From Candidatus Berkelbacteria bacterium (GTDB taxonomy: Bacteria > Patescibacteriota > UBA1384 > JACPKC01), in NCBI GenBank assembly GCA_020429585.1, contig JAGQLE010000014.1, forward strand, positions 1 to 39,737: 39,737 nucleotides of DNA, read 5' to 3'. The stretch's first letter is position 1; every line of letters begins with the position of its first letter. This document shows positions 7,829 to 15,611 of this stretch, piece by piece. A program made the translations under genes and the position numbers. The notes under the pieces were generated by a model. The model was given only the letters and a program-made list of their open reading frames with translations, made no database searches and was not told the DNA's origin.

Positions 7829-9742
7829 ATGGCTATGACAGCCTATCATGCTTCTAAGGAGCCGGAGCGCAAAAAACCGCGCCGGTCTTCTTCGAGCAAA
7901 CCTCGACATAACTCGAGCAGAAGTCCTAAAAAGGACGTTGTCCGGAGCGACAACCGACAAGCCGGCGGCAATCGCCGTGGACCCGGTTCTCGTTTTCGTC
8001 CGCCTAAGCAAAAGATGCAACAAAAGCCGGAAACACCGGGCATCCAGCTTAAAACCGAAGGTAATAAGATCCGCCACACGGCCCCGCTTGGTAAGTTGCG
8101 AATTATTCCCTTGGGTGGTTTGGGTGAAGTCGGTATGAATATGACCGTTTACGAGTACGGTAACGACATGATCGTGATTGATGCCGGTGGTCTCTTTCCT
8201 AAGGAAGACATGCCCGGCATCGATTTGGTTATTCCCGATATCGATTACATTTTAAAAAACCGCCACAAATTACGGGCGATTCTTTTTACCCATGGTCACG
8301 AGGACCATATCTCAGCTATTCCCTACATTTATCCTCGTCTCGAAGGCGTACCGATGTATGGCTTGCCTCTGACCGCCGCATTAATCGAATCGAAGTTCGA
8401 AGAGCACAATATTAAAACCAAGGTCAATATAGTTAAGGCTGGTGACCGACTTAAGTTCGGTGAGTTTAAGGTTGATCTTTTTAACTTGCCCCATACTATT
8501 CCTGATAATGTTGGTATGGGTATTTATACCCCGGAAGGTTTGATTGTCCATGCCACCGACTGGAAATTTGACCATACACCGGTTTGGGGTGACCCGCCGG
8601 ATTACAAAAAGATCCTCTCGATGAGCGATGAGGGCGTTAAGCTCCTGTTGAGCGACTCAACTAATGCCATGGTGCCGGGCTATGCGATTTCTGAGCGGGT
8701 TGTCCAGATGGAAATCGAAAAGGTTTTTAAAGAAAAAACCGACGGCCGGATTATTATGAGCTCGTTTGCGAGTAACATTAACCGTCTTCAGATTGCGATT
8801 AACATGAGTGCTAAGTACGGCCGCAAATTAGCCGTTTCGGGTCGGTCGATGGATCGCAACATTAAAAAAGCTCTTGAGCTTGGCTATGTTAATGCCCCTA
8901 AAGATATTTTGGTCGACATTAAGCGGATCGCTAAGATTCCGCCTGGAAAGTTGACGATTATGTGTACTGGCTCCCAGGGTGAAGAATACTCGGCTTTAGT
9001 GCGGATGGCCTCCGGTGAACATCGTCAGGTTCAGATTAAACGTGGCGATACAGTATTGATCTCCGCCTCCCGTATTCCGGGTAACGAAGGCCGCATTCAT
9101 AAAACTGTCGACAACCTCTTTCGCCTTGGTGCCTTTGTTATTCAGGGTGGTGAGCAAGATATGCATACTTCTGGTCATGCTAAGCAAGAAGAGCTCAAAA
9201 TGATGATTGCGATGCTTAAGCCCCAATATTTTTTGCCGATCCATGGTGAATACCGCATGCGTAAAGCCCATGCTTTTTTGGCTAAGGATGTGGGTGTTGA
9301 ACCAAAAAATATCTTCGTCGGCGATAACGGCGGTACGCTCGAGATCGAAAAAGGCAAAGCTAAGTGGGGCGCTCGGGCCCAGGCAAATTACGTTATGATC
9401 GACGGTCTTGGAATCGGTGACGTGGGTGAAATTGTTATCCGTGACCGTCAGGCAATGGCCGAAGAGGGTATCTTTACCGTCATTTTAACTGTCGACAAAA
9501 ACCGCGGTACCTTGCTTTCGAGTCCGGATATTATCTCACGCGGTTTCGTGTATATGAGAGCGGCCGAAGATCTGATCCATAAGGCCCGCCGGGAGATTCA
9601 GAACCTGTTTGACCGGCACAATAAATCGGCACCAATGGATTGGGAGTACGTTAAGCGGGCCATTCGTGATGACCTTGGCCAGTTCCTTTACGACTACACC
9701 CAGAGAAGGCCGATGGTTATTCCAGTGATTATCGAGGTCTAA
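7829..9742 (+). CDS. rnj: Ribonuclease J
   Basis: Metallo-beta-lactamase/beta-CASP RNase with endo- and 5'-3' exonuclease activity in bacterial mRNA and rRNA processing. The metal motif HGHEDH is at residues 155-160, preceded by IIPLGGLGEVGMNMTVYEYG; later motifs include SDSTNA, SGRSMDRN, TGSQGEEYSAL, SASRIPGNEGRI and HTSGHAKQEE. Total 637 aa because of a basic disordered N-terminal extension of about 80 residues (KKPRRSSSSKPRHNSS and more), a feature often seen in RNase J and probably RNA-binding. ATG preceded by AAAGGA. Own strong promoter and terminator. Confidence 0.97.
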   Translation: MAMTAYHASKEPERKKPRRSSSSKPRHNSSRSPKKDVVRSDNRQAGGNRRGPGSRFRPPKQKMQQKPETPGIQLKTEGNKIRHTAPLGKLRIIPLGGLGEVGMNMTVYEYGNDMIVIDAGGLFPKEDMPGIDLVIPDIDYILKNRHKLRAILFTHGHEDHISAIPYIYPRLEGVPMYGLPLTAALIESKFEEHNIKTKVNIVKAGDRLKFGEFKVDLFNLPHTIPDNVGMGIYTPEGLIVHATDWKFDHTPVWGDPPDYKKILSMSDEGVKLLLSDSTNAMVPGYAISERVVQMEIEKVFKEKTDGRIIMSSFASNINRLQIAINMSAKYGRKLAVSGRSMDRNIKKALELGYVNAPKDILVDIKRIAKIPPGKLTIMCTGSQGEEYSALVRMASGEHRQVQIKRGDTVLISASRIPGNEGRIHKTVDNLFRLGAFVIQGGEQDMHTSGHAKQEELKMMIAMLKPQYFLPIHGEYRMRKAHAFLAKDVGVEPKNIFVGDNGGTLEIEKGKAKWGARAQANYVMIDGLGIGDVGEIVIRDRQAMAEEGIFTVILTVDKNRGTLLSSPDIISRGFVYMRAAEDLIHKARREIQNLFDRHNKSAPMDWEYVKRAIRDDLGQFLYDYTQRRPMVIPVIIEV

Positions 9743-9755
9743 TAAATCGAAATTA

Positions 9756-9784
9756 AAGAGTCCGCCAATCGGCGGACTCTTTTT
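9756..9784 (+). terminator. Terminator of rnj
   Basis: An 11-bp stem (9756-9766 with 9771-9781, core AGTCCGCC/GGCGGACT), AATC loop, followed by T residues. Confidence 0.92.
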
Positions 9785-9840
9785 GATGGCTACCCAAGAA
9801 AGTTGAGTTATACTAAGATAACTACAGATAAGGAGTGGGA

Positions 9841-11967
9841 GTGGCGCGACGGCGACGGCGTAAAAAAAGCGGTTCCTGGATGGATCATTTCGATTGGAAT
9901 GTTAATCCCGAGACAGTGCGGGAGGTTTTTGCCGTTGGCTTGGTGGCAATCGGTCTAATTTCTATGTTGGCGATGTTCGGTGCTGCCGGAGCACTTGGAA
10001 CCAAAATCAACGATTTCTTTACGACTCTTCTGGGCAGTATCCATATCTTAGTGCCCTTCTTTATGCTCGGAGCCGGCGCGGTAATTTGGAATCCTAGTAT
10101 TGTTACACTGCGCTGGTCGACTCTAGGCGGAGTTGCCCTGCTTTTTTTGAGCTTAGCTGGCGTCGTCTCTCCTTATGGTGGAGCAATCGGTAATGGCGTC
10201 TCAAGTTTTATTTCCAGCTTAGTTGGCGGTTTGGCCGGCCTAATCGTTTTAGCTGCCGCGGTATTGATGAGTGTGTTGTTAATTTTTAATACCTCCTTCA
10301 AGTCATTGTTCGGTGGCGTCTCGATGCCAAAAATAAACTTAAAGATGCCGGAGTTGGCTGATAGAAATGACAACGATGATAGCCGGGTATCGGTTTTTCA
10401 GGCAGTTAAAGAGAAATTCAAGGGCAATGGTGCGCCTCAGATCAATACCGGCTCAAAAGCTCAAGTTAGCCAGCAATCATCAACTTTAAACCACAAAAGC
10501 TCAAATGCGGGCGATTGGCAGTTTCCACCACTTGATCTCATGAACTTGCCTAAGGGCAAGGCGACCGCTGGTAACGTGGTTAAAAATGTTGAGGTTATCC
10601 AAAAAACTCTCAAGGACTTTAACATTGCCGTTACGATGGGCGATGTTAATATCGGGCCAACCGTTACCCAATACACGTTAAAGCCAGCTGAGGGTGTTCG
10701 GCTTAATCAAATCACTTCCCGTTCTAATGATTTGGCTCTAGCCCTAGCTGCTCCCTCGATTCGTATTGAGGCGCCGATCCCGGGCAAATCAGCCGTTGGT
10801 ATCGAGGTGCCTAATAAGGTGGCAGCAATGGTCACCTTGCGAGAGGTTTTGGAGACTGACGAGTTTAAAAATGTTAAATCGAGTTTAACGATTGCCCTGG
10901 GGCGCAATGCCGCTGGTGAACCGAAGGCCGTTGATCTTAAAAAAATGCCCCATCTTTTGATTGCCGGTTCCACTGGCTCAGGTAAGTCAATTGCTATCAA
11001 CTCCCTGATTACCGGCTTGCTTTATCAAAACACCCCCGAAGAGCTCAAGATGATTTTGGTTGATCCGAAGCGGGTCGAGTTTACGCCTTTTAACGATATT
11101 CCCCACCTTTTAACCCCAGTCATTACCGAACCGGATAAAACGATTAACACTCTTAAATGGTCGTTGGTTGAGATGGAACGGCGCTACAAAATGCTTCAGG
11201 ATGCTGGCAGTCGCGATATTATTAGCTTTAACGAAAAGAATCCTAATAATACTTTGCCCTATATTGTGATTGTCATTGATGAGTTGGCCGACCTAATGGC
11301 GCAGTCGGCCAAAGAAGTTGAGGGAGCGATTGTCCGCTTGGCCCAGATGGCCCGGGCTGTTGGGATGCACTTAGTGGTTGCTACCCAGCGGCCGTCGGTT
11401 GATGTTATTACCGGTTTAATCAAAGCTAATATTACTACCAGAATGGCCTTTACTGTCGCTAGTCAGATCGACTCGCGGACGATCATCGATAGCTCTGGTG
11501 CCGAAAAACTCCTGGGTAAGGGCGATATGCTTTTTATCTCGCCTGAGTACTCCTCTAAGCCGCGCCGTATTCAAGGCTGCTTGTTAACCGAAAAAGAAAT
11601 CGAGGATGTTACCGGTTTTCTTAAAAAGAATAGTCCGCCTCAATACAACGAAGAGGTTGCTAATTACGCCCCTAAGGGCTTAACCGGTGGTGTTGGTGGC
11701 GATGGCGAAGTTGATGACGATTTGTTTGACGAAGCGCGCCAGACGGTCGTTCAGGCGGGTAAGGCCTCGGCCTCATTGTTGCAGCGTCGGCTGCGGGTTG
11801 GTTATGCGCGAGCCGCTCGCTTACTGGATTTACTTGAGGATCAAGGCGTTATTGGGCCAGCCAGTGGTTCTAAGCCCCGCGATGTTTTAGTTGGGCTCGA
11901 CTCGGAATTTCCAACTATGTCTAGTGGCGATTCTAGCCAACCCCCTCCCCCTGGTTTTACCCAATAA
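9841..11967 (+). CDS. ftsK: DNA translocase FtsK/SpoIIIE
   Basis: Septum-anchored hexameric DNA pump that clears chromosomes at division. The 708-aa product starts with a basic stretch (MARRRRRKKSG), then four hydrophobic helices within about residues 25-150, a linker, and the motor: Walker A GSTGSGKS at 376-383, Walker B near 475-483 (IVIVIDELADLM), ATQRPSVDVITG, and a C-terminal winged-helix gamma domain (LLQRRLRVGYARAARLLDLL). GTG at 9841 is chosen because AAGGAG lies five bases before it; GTG at 9835 overlaps that SD. A TATACT box at 9809-9814 is a possible -10. Confidence 0.96.
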   Translation: MARRRRRKKSGSWMDHFDWNVNPETVREVFAVGLVAIGLISMLAMFGAAGALGTKINDFFTTLLGSIHILVPFFMLGAGAVIWNPSIVTLRWSTLGGVALLFLSLAGVVSPYGGAIGNGVSSFISSLVGGLAGLIVLAAAVLMSVLLIFNTSFKSLFGGVSMPKINLKMPELADRNDNDDSRVSVFQAVKEKFKGNGAPQINTGSKAQVSQQSSTLNHKSSNAGDWQFPPLDLMNLPKGKATAGNVVKNVEVIQKTLKDFNIAVTMGDVNIGPTVTQYTLKPAEGVRLNQITSRSNDLALALAAPSIRIEAPIPGKSAVGIEVPNKVAAMVTLREVLETDEFKNVKSSLTIALGRNAAGEPKAVDLKKMPHLLIAGSTGSGKSIAINSLITGLLYQNTPEELKMILVDPKRVEFTPFNDIPHLLTPVITEPDKTINTLKWSLVEMERRYKMLQDAGSRDIISFNEKNPNNTLPYIVIVIDELADLMAQSAKEVEGAIVRLAQMARAVGMHLVVATQRPSVDVITGLIKANITTRMAFTVASQIDSRTIIDSSGAEKLLGKGDMLFISPEYSSKPRRIQGCLLTEKEIEDVTGFLKKNSPPQYNEEVANYAPKGLTGGVGGDGEVDDDLFDEARQTVVQAGKASASLLQRRLRVGYARAARLLDLLEDQGVIGPASGSKPRDVLVGLDSEFPTMSSGDSSQPPPPGFTQ

Positions 11968-11971
11968 AAAT

Positions 11972-11990
11972 GCCCCGAACGCATCGGGGC
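11972..11990 (-). terminator. Terminator of the minus-strand gene
   Basis: GCCCCGA (11972-11978) pairs with TCGGGGC (11984-11990). Read on the minus strand it is followed by a T-rich run (plus-strand AATAAAAA at 11964-11971), and the minus gene's TAG stop overlaps the first stem base. Confidence 0.8.
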
Positions 11991-12355
11991 TAGCTGTTAA
12001 GCTTGTCGGCTAAGAAATCCTTAACGAGTTGACAATAAGTCTCGTCGTTACAGCTATTATTTTTTAGCCAGTGCTCGAATCTTTGTTTGATTTCTTCCCA
12101 ATCAAGGTCGTTGACCAGGTAATGAAGTACAAAGACTTCAAGTAAGGCTTCTGGCGAACCGATCGGCTTACCATTAGCGACTTCCTTGACTGGAAAGCAG
12201 GGTTGGCCAAACCTCTCAAGGAGAGTGTCGAGTTTGGCAATCACCTGCTGTTTGTTGATGGTCACATGGTGACCGTTATTTTTAATTTGTTTTAGTAACT
12301 GGTCGGCCTCCAAAAGAAGAGCTTCGCCAGTTACTTTGTTTTGCCAACTAGTAAT
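11990..12355 (-). CDS. Small protein of unknown function, possible ATT start
   Basis: No family recognised. The acidic, largely helical product ends with WLKNNSCNDETYCQLVKDFL and has HYLVNDLDWEEIKQRFEHW in the middle. The only strong SD upstream, AAGGAGG (12370-12364 on the minus strand), is eight bases before an in-frame ATT (12355-12353); there is no ATG or GTG in frame nearby. The fallback start is TTG at 12313, with no SD, giving 107 aa. The 14 extra codons (TSWQNKVTGEALL) read smoothly into the helix that follows. I therefore favour 121 aa with an ATT start, as known for infC in other bacteria. Confidence 0.6.
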   Translation of the reverse strand: MTSWQNKVTGEALLLEADQLLKQIKNNGHHVTINKQQVIAKLDTLLERFGQPCFPVKEVANGKPIGSPEALLEVFVLHYLVNDLDWEEIKQRFEHWLKNNSCNDETYCQLVKDFLADKLNS

Positions 12356-12363
12356 TGGTTTTG

Positions 12364-12370
12364 CCTCCTT
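12364..12370 (-). promoter_or_regulatory. Shine-Dalgarno site that decides the start of 11990-12355
   Basis: AAGGAGG on the minus strand, eight bases before an in-frame ATT and 50 bases before the first conventional start (TTG at 12313). Confidence 0.6.
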
Positions 12371-12545
12371 TTAAAGTGCTGACTTGCATTGTGGCTAATC
12401 GGCTTGATTTTTTCAACAGACTCGAACAAAAACCGATCAGTTATTATAGATATGTACTCGAAGCGACGTGCTGTGGGTCGCTAGATTTCCCTTCCTTGGG
12501 CCCCGAGATCAGGGGCGCGTTCTTAAGAATAATTTTTTACTATTA

Positions 12546-13370
12546 ATGGCTTCATTCACCAAAAAAAAGATTTCCAAAACCCAAAGCTTGGGCGAAAAGC
12601 TGACTAGGGCTCGTAAACGCCATAAGTTGTCGTTGCGCCAAGTTGAGCAATTAACAAAGGTGGCCTTTAAACATCTTCAGGCTCTTGAAAAAGGCGATTA
12701 CAAGGCGCTGCCAACCTCATTTTATACTCGTGGCTTTCTAACCCGGGTTGCTAAATTGTTTAATTTAAAAGTCGATAAAGTTTTAGCTGATTACGAAACT
12801 GAGCTCAACTGTTACAACTCGGTTAAGCCGGAATGTCCCAAGATCGCTGCCGGTTTAATTAAGCCCGAGGTTAAAGACGATTGGTTGCGTAATCCCGACC
12901 GACTTAAAATCACGCCTGGCTTTTTGTGGGGTGGAGTTTTGAGTTTTTGTTTAGTTGCCATTCTTGGCTATATTTGGTTTCAGGTCACTAGCTTTGCCGC
13001 CGCTCCGCCGCTTGATATCGTTACTCCTGCTCAGGCAATCAAAGTTGACGTTGAGTTGGTTGAAGTGGCCGGCGTTACTGATCCGACAGCCAGTCTTAAA
13101 ATCAATAATCAGCCGGTTGTTGTCGACACCGAGGGGCACTTCCGCCAACAAGTTAAGCTTTCCGACGGCGTTAATGCGATTGAAATTTCGGCGATGAACA
13201 AAGCCGATAAGGAGACGACCAAGGTTATTCAGCTTTTGGCGGAGTTGCCAGAGGTTGATAGTCAGGAACTAATCGAAAAGATTCAAGAGGAAAAGGCTAA
13301 GTCGACAGTCGATGTTAAGACCAAGGAAACGAGTTCGGAATCAGTTGAAGCAGACATCGTAGCTGAGTAA
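12546..13370 (+). CDS. RodZ-like HTH membrane protein with Ig-like outer domain
   Basis: Residues 15-85 form a Cro/C1-type helix-turn-helix of the RodZ kind (LGEKLTRARKRHKLSLRQVE, then HLQALEKGDYKALPTSFYTR). A membrane helix follows at about 125-148 (FLWGGVLSFCLVAILGYIWF), then an extracytoplasmic beta-sandwich domain (SLKINNQPVVVDTEGHFRQQ, GVNAIEISA) as in bacterial Ig-like modules, and a charged tail. RodZ links the cytoskeleton to cell-wall growth; that role here is inferred. ATG 12546 is the start matching the family; the open frame back to 12468 has no SD and no family match. Confidence 0.82.
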   Translation: MASFTKKKISKTQSLGEKLTRARKRHKLSLRQVEQLTKVAFKHLQALEKGDYKALPTSFYTRGFLTRVAKLFNLKVDKVLADYETELNCYNSVKPECPKIAAGLIKPEVKDDWLRNPDRLKITPGFLWGGVLSFCLVAILGYIWFQVTSFAAAPPLDIVTPAQAIKVDVELVEVAGVTDPTASLKINNQPVVVDTEGHFRQQVKLSDGVNAIEISAMNKADKETTKVIQLLAELPEVDSQELIEKIQEEKAKSTVDVKTKETSSESVEADIVAE

Positions 13371-13379
13371 TTTCTTTGC

Positions 13380-13422
13380 AAGGGTAAGCGGGGCTCATTG
13401 CGAGGTCGCCCCTCTTACCCTT
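13380..13422 (+). other. Hairpin after the RodZ-like gene
   Basis: AAGGGTAAG-GGGG (13380-13393) pairs with CCCC-CTTACCCTT (13409-13422), 13 bp with one unpaired base on each side, just after the stop. No T-run, so at most a weak or RNA-stabilising terminator. Confidence 0.6.
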
Positions 13423-13445
13423 CCGATCCCATCTCCCCACACGCT

Positions 13446-13533
13446 CATATCACTAAAAAGACTTCCTAAAGGATAAACCTCCAACAAGACTACGCTTATG
13501 TTGGGCTCCTTTGGGTCGTCTTTTTGTGATATG
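13446..13533 (+). other. 88-base long stacked hairpin, possible structured RNA
   Basis: Four helices stack: 13446-13453 with 13526-13533 (8 bp), 13455-13462 with 13518-13525 (8 bp, one bulged T), 13465-13473 with 13507-13515 (9 bp, one G-T) and 13481-13486 with 13499-13504 (6 bp), closing on a 12-base loop. About 31 pairs in all. No coding frame fits. It is not followed by a T-run. It lies between the RodZ-like gene and recA; function unknown. Confidence 0.7.
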
Positions 13534-13561
13534 GGGAATGTATCCTTCGGATATTAAAAGG

Positions 13562-13590
13562 TTGCTAGCTGGGCGGTGATCCGTCATAGT
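13562..13590 (+). promoter_or_regulatory. Possible promoter of recA (TTGCTA-17-CATAGT)
   Basis: TTGCTA (13562-13567) and CATAGT (13585-13590) with 17-base spacing would start transcription near 13597, about 26 bases before the recA ATG. No LexA-like palindrome was seen. Confidence 0.45.
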
Positions 13591-13622
13591 TTAAACAACT
13601 AAAAGATTACAAAAGGAGAGAT

Positions 13623-14672
13623 ATGGCCAAAGGTGCAACCGATCAAGCTAAGCCGGCCAGTGGCGAAGACAAAGCTCGTCGCGAAGCCCTAAACGTTGCC
13701 TTGTCGGCAATCGAAAAGCAATTTGGCAAAGGCTCGATTACAACTCTGAGCGAGAGCCGTTCAATGAACATTAAGAGTATTCCGACCGGCTCACTATCCC
13801 TTGATTTAGCCTTGGGTGTTGGTGGCGTGCCCCAGGGGCGGATTGTCGAAATTTATGGTCCGGAATCATCCGGTAAGACAACGTTGACGATGCATATTGC
13901 CGCCGAAGCGCAGAAACTGGGTGGTCTGGCGGCTTTTATTGATGCTGAGCACGCTTTTAATGCTGAGTATGCTAAAAATATTGGCATTAGTTTGGAAGAC
14001 CTTTTAATTTCCCAACCAGATTCGGGTGAGCAGGCTTTGGAGATTGCCGAAACCTTGGTTCGCTCCAATGCCGTTGATGTCGTAATCGTCGACTCGGTGG
14101 CCGCTCTTGTTCCCCGGTCAGAAATCGAAGGCGAAATGGGAGAGGCCTCGGTTGGCGTTCAGGCCCGCTTGATGAGCCAGGCCTTGCGTAAACTGACGGC
14201 GGCGGTAGCCAAATCTAAAACCTGCTTGATTTTTATTAACCAGCTCCGAATGAAGATCGGGGTAATGTTTGGCAATCCCGAAACAACCAGCGGCGGGATG
14301 GCGCTTAAATTCTATTCCTCGGTTCGGATTGAGGTCCGCCGTTCCGAACAGCTTAAGCAGGGTGATCGGGTTATTGGTAACCGAGTCCGCTGTAAAGTTG
14401 TTAAAAACAAGGTAGCCCCACCATTTACCCGGGCCGAGTTTGAGATTATTTACCCCAGGGGTATTTCGGTCGAAGGCGATATCTTGGATTTGAGCGTTCA
14501 GTATGGCTTAATTCAAAAGTCTGGTAGCTGGTATACGATGGGTGACGACAAACTCGGTCAAGGTCGGGATGCGGCCCGAGCCCATCTCCAAAACAATCCG
14601 CCGCTAGTTAAAAAGCTCCGAGCGGAAATTTTAAAGCTGGCCAAGGATCCCGAAACCCAGGATAAAAAATAA
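13623..14672 (+). CDS. recA: Recombinase RecA
   Basis: ATP-dependent DNA strand-exchange protein of homologous recombination. 349 aa, full length. Walker A GPESSGKT at residues 79-86, then [18 protein letters not shown], Walker B region [20 protein letters not shown], loop L1 ([16 protein letters not shown]) and the L2 region [19 protein letters not shown]-type signature is intact as [20 protein letters not shown]. The C-terminal acidic tail is short. AAAAGGAGAG precedes the ATG. Stand-alone gene. Confidence 0.98.
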   Translation: MAKGATDQAKPASGEDKARREALNVALSAIEKQFGKGSITTLSESRSMNIKSIPTGSLSLDLALGVGGVPQGRIVEIYGPESSGKTTLTMHIAAEAQKLGGLAAFIDAEHAFNAEYAKNIGISLEDLLISQPDSGEQALEIAETLVRSNAVDVVIVDSVAALVPRSEIEGEMGEASVGVQARLMSQALRKLTAAVAKSKTCLIFINQLRMKIGVMFGNPETTSGGMALKFYSSVRIEVRRSEQLKQGDRVIGNRVRCKVVKNKVAPPFTRAEFEIIYPRGISVEGDILDLSVQYGLIQKSGSWYTMGDDKLGQGRDAARAHLQNNPPLVKKLRAEILKLAKDPETQDKK

Positions 14673-14708
14673 ACCCTGGTTTCCCAGGGTTAAGGGCTAA
14701 AAAGCCCT
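14673..14708. terminator. Tandem hairpins between recA and the minus-strand small gene
   Basis: ACCCTGG/CCAGGGT (14673-14690) directly after the recA stop, then AGGGCT/AGCCCT (14693-14708). The second hairpin includes the TAG stop of the convergent minus-strand ORF. Confidence 0.75.
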
Positions 14709-14925
14709 ACAAGTCGAAGCGGCCCACGAAGCCAGCCAAGAGTCCAATTGCGATACTTAAAAAGATCGCTTCTTTTGGACCGCTCATCCGGCGTCGCAGG
14801 TAAGATAGGTTCTCAGTCGAGAGTGAGGCAAAAATAATTGCTGCCAAGGCAGCGATGCCCCACCCTTTGGTGCCCAGTATCGCCAAAACAATACTGGCTG
14901 TTAGAATGCTCAAGATAGGTATCAA
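14707..14925 (-). CDS. Small membrane protein, unknown
   Basis: A 72-aa hydrophobic protein with probably three membrane helices: ILSILTASIVLAILG, WGIAALAAIIFASL and a C-terminal AIFLSIAIGLLAGFVG, with a basic loop YLRRRMSG between the last two. TTG start is set by AAGGAGG six bases upstream on the minus strand. The last of three small minus-strand membrane ORFs; no family recognised. Confidence 0.7.
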   Translation of the reverse strand: MIPILSILTASIVLAILGTKGWGIAALAAIIFASLSTENLSYLRRRMSGPKEAIFLSIAIGLLAGFVGRFDL

Positions 14926-14981
14926 TGAGCCCCTCCTTAGATGTTTTTAACGGCTAACTCTACTCCTAAAGCTTAAGCTTT

Positions 14982-15113
14982 TCAAGCTTGGGAGCGAGCT
15001 TGGTCGCGGCGTTTTTGTGCCTCAAGGTTTTGCGTGCGTTCACAGCCAATTACAAAACCAAAGAGCGCGCCAACGGCAAAACATACCAGGGCGACAATTC
15101 CTTCTTGTTCCAT
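14982..15113 (-). CDS. 43-aa single-helix membrane protein
   Basis: MEQEG followed by one membrane helix (IVALVCFAVGALFGFVIGC) and a basic cytoplasmic tail (EAQKRRDQARSQA). ATG has GGAGG six bases upstream on the minus strand. The reading frame is open further upstream to 15200, but that part is out of character and lacks an SD. No function known. Lies in the same direction as its two small membrane neighbours. Confidence 0.65.
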   Translation of the reverse strand: MEQEGIVALVCFAVGALFGFVIGCERTQNLEAQKRRDQARSQA

Positions 15114-15232
15114 CTTAATCCTCCAATCCAGTCCAGTGTTTGTAAAAATATCAACATCAATAACATTGTTAGTAATCCGACTTTGCCATCGATTATCCAA
15201 GCAAGTAACAAAAACAGTACTGTAATGGCCAT
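15050..15232 (-). CDS. Small membrane protein overlapping the next ORF
   Basis: A 60-aa ORF with two hydrophobic stretches (ITVLFLLLAWII and LLTMLLMLIFLQTLDWIGGL). ATG follows a G-rich GGGGGA. Its last 64 bases overlap the 43-aa ORF in another frame, which is a long overlap; either it is a true overlapping gene or its tail is disturbed by a frameshift. No family recognised. Confidence 0.45.
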   Translation of the reverse strand: MAITVLFLLLAWIIDGKVGLLTMLLMLIFLQTLDWIGGLRWNKKELSPWYVLPLARSLVL

Positions 15233-15314
15233 TATTCCCCCAAATAAAAGATCGGCCTAAGGCCTAAATCCAGCCTAGCAGATTTATTGAGTTAACTCAT
15301 GTTAAACTGTAGTT

Positions 15315-15596
15315 ATGGAAAACCAAGGATTCTCATCACAGCAAAAAAAGGAGCTCATGGAGATTTTTGAGCCCTTTTTTGCCTCAATTCAAAATGAGTT
15401 CGATAAGGCGGCTGAAGAGCGGGCCGACATGAAGAAGATTCAAAACCAGCATTCCGCAACTTTAGCCGAGCACTCAGAAATCTTAGCCGAGCATACTAAT
15501 CGTTTAGCTAGTATCGAAAATAAGCAAAATTCGTTGCAATCACTAGTCGATAATCACGACGAAAACATCAGTCGACTCAAGAGAAAAGTAGCCTAG
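15315..15596 (+). CDS. Coiled-coil protein, unknown
   Basis: A 93-aa charged helical protein with a heptad-like run through most of its length and a near repeat (LAEHSEILAEHTNRLASIE). Ends in a basic LKRKVA. Similar in size and style to the coiled-coil protein at 33229-33498. No SD; the ATG is six bases after a TAAACT box (15303-15308), so the mRNA may be leaderless. Immediately upstream of the PEP synthase gene. Confidence 0.65.
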   Translation: MENQGFSSQQKKELMEIFEPFFASIQNEFDKAAEERADMKKIQNQHSATLAEHSEILAEHTNRLASIENKQNSLQSLVDNHDENISRLKRKVA

Positions 15597-15611
15597 GTTA
15601 GGTGGAGGGTG

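Noticed and set aside
12468-12545. N-terminal extension of the RodZ-like protein
   Set aside because: No SD, no family similarity, and the HTH domain starts properly from ATG 12546.
13446-13533. SRP RNA or 6S RNA
   Set aside because: No SRP apical motif (GGAAGGAAGCA-like) and no large central bubble of 6S; the stem is nearly continuous.
13371-13622. LexA/SOS box upstream of recA
   Set aside because: No GAAC-N4-GTTC or CTGT-N8-ACAG type palindrome seen near the start.
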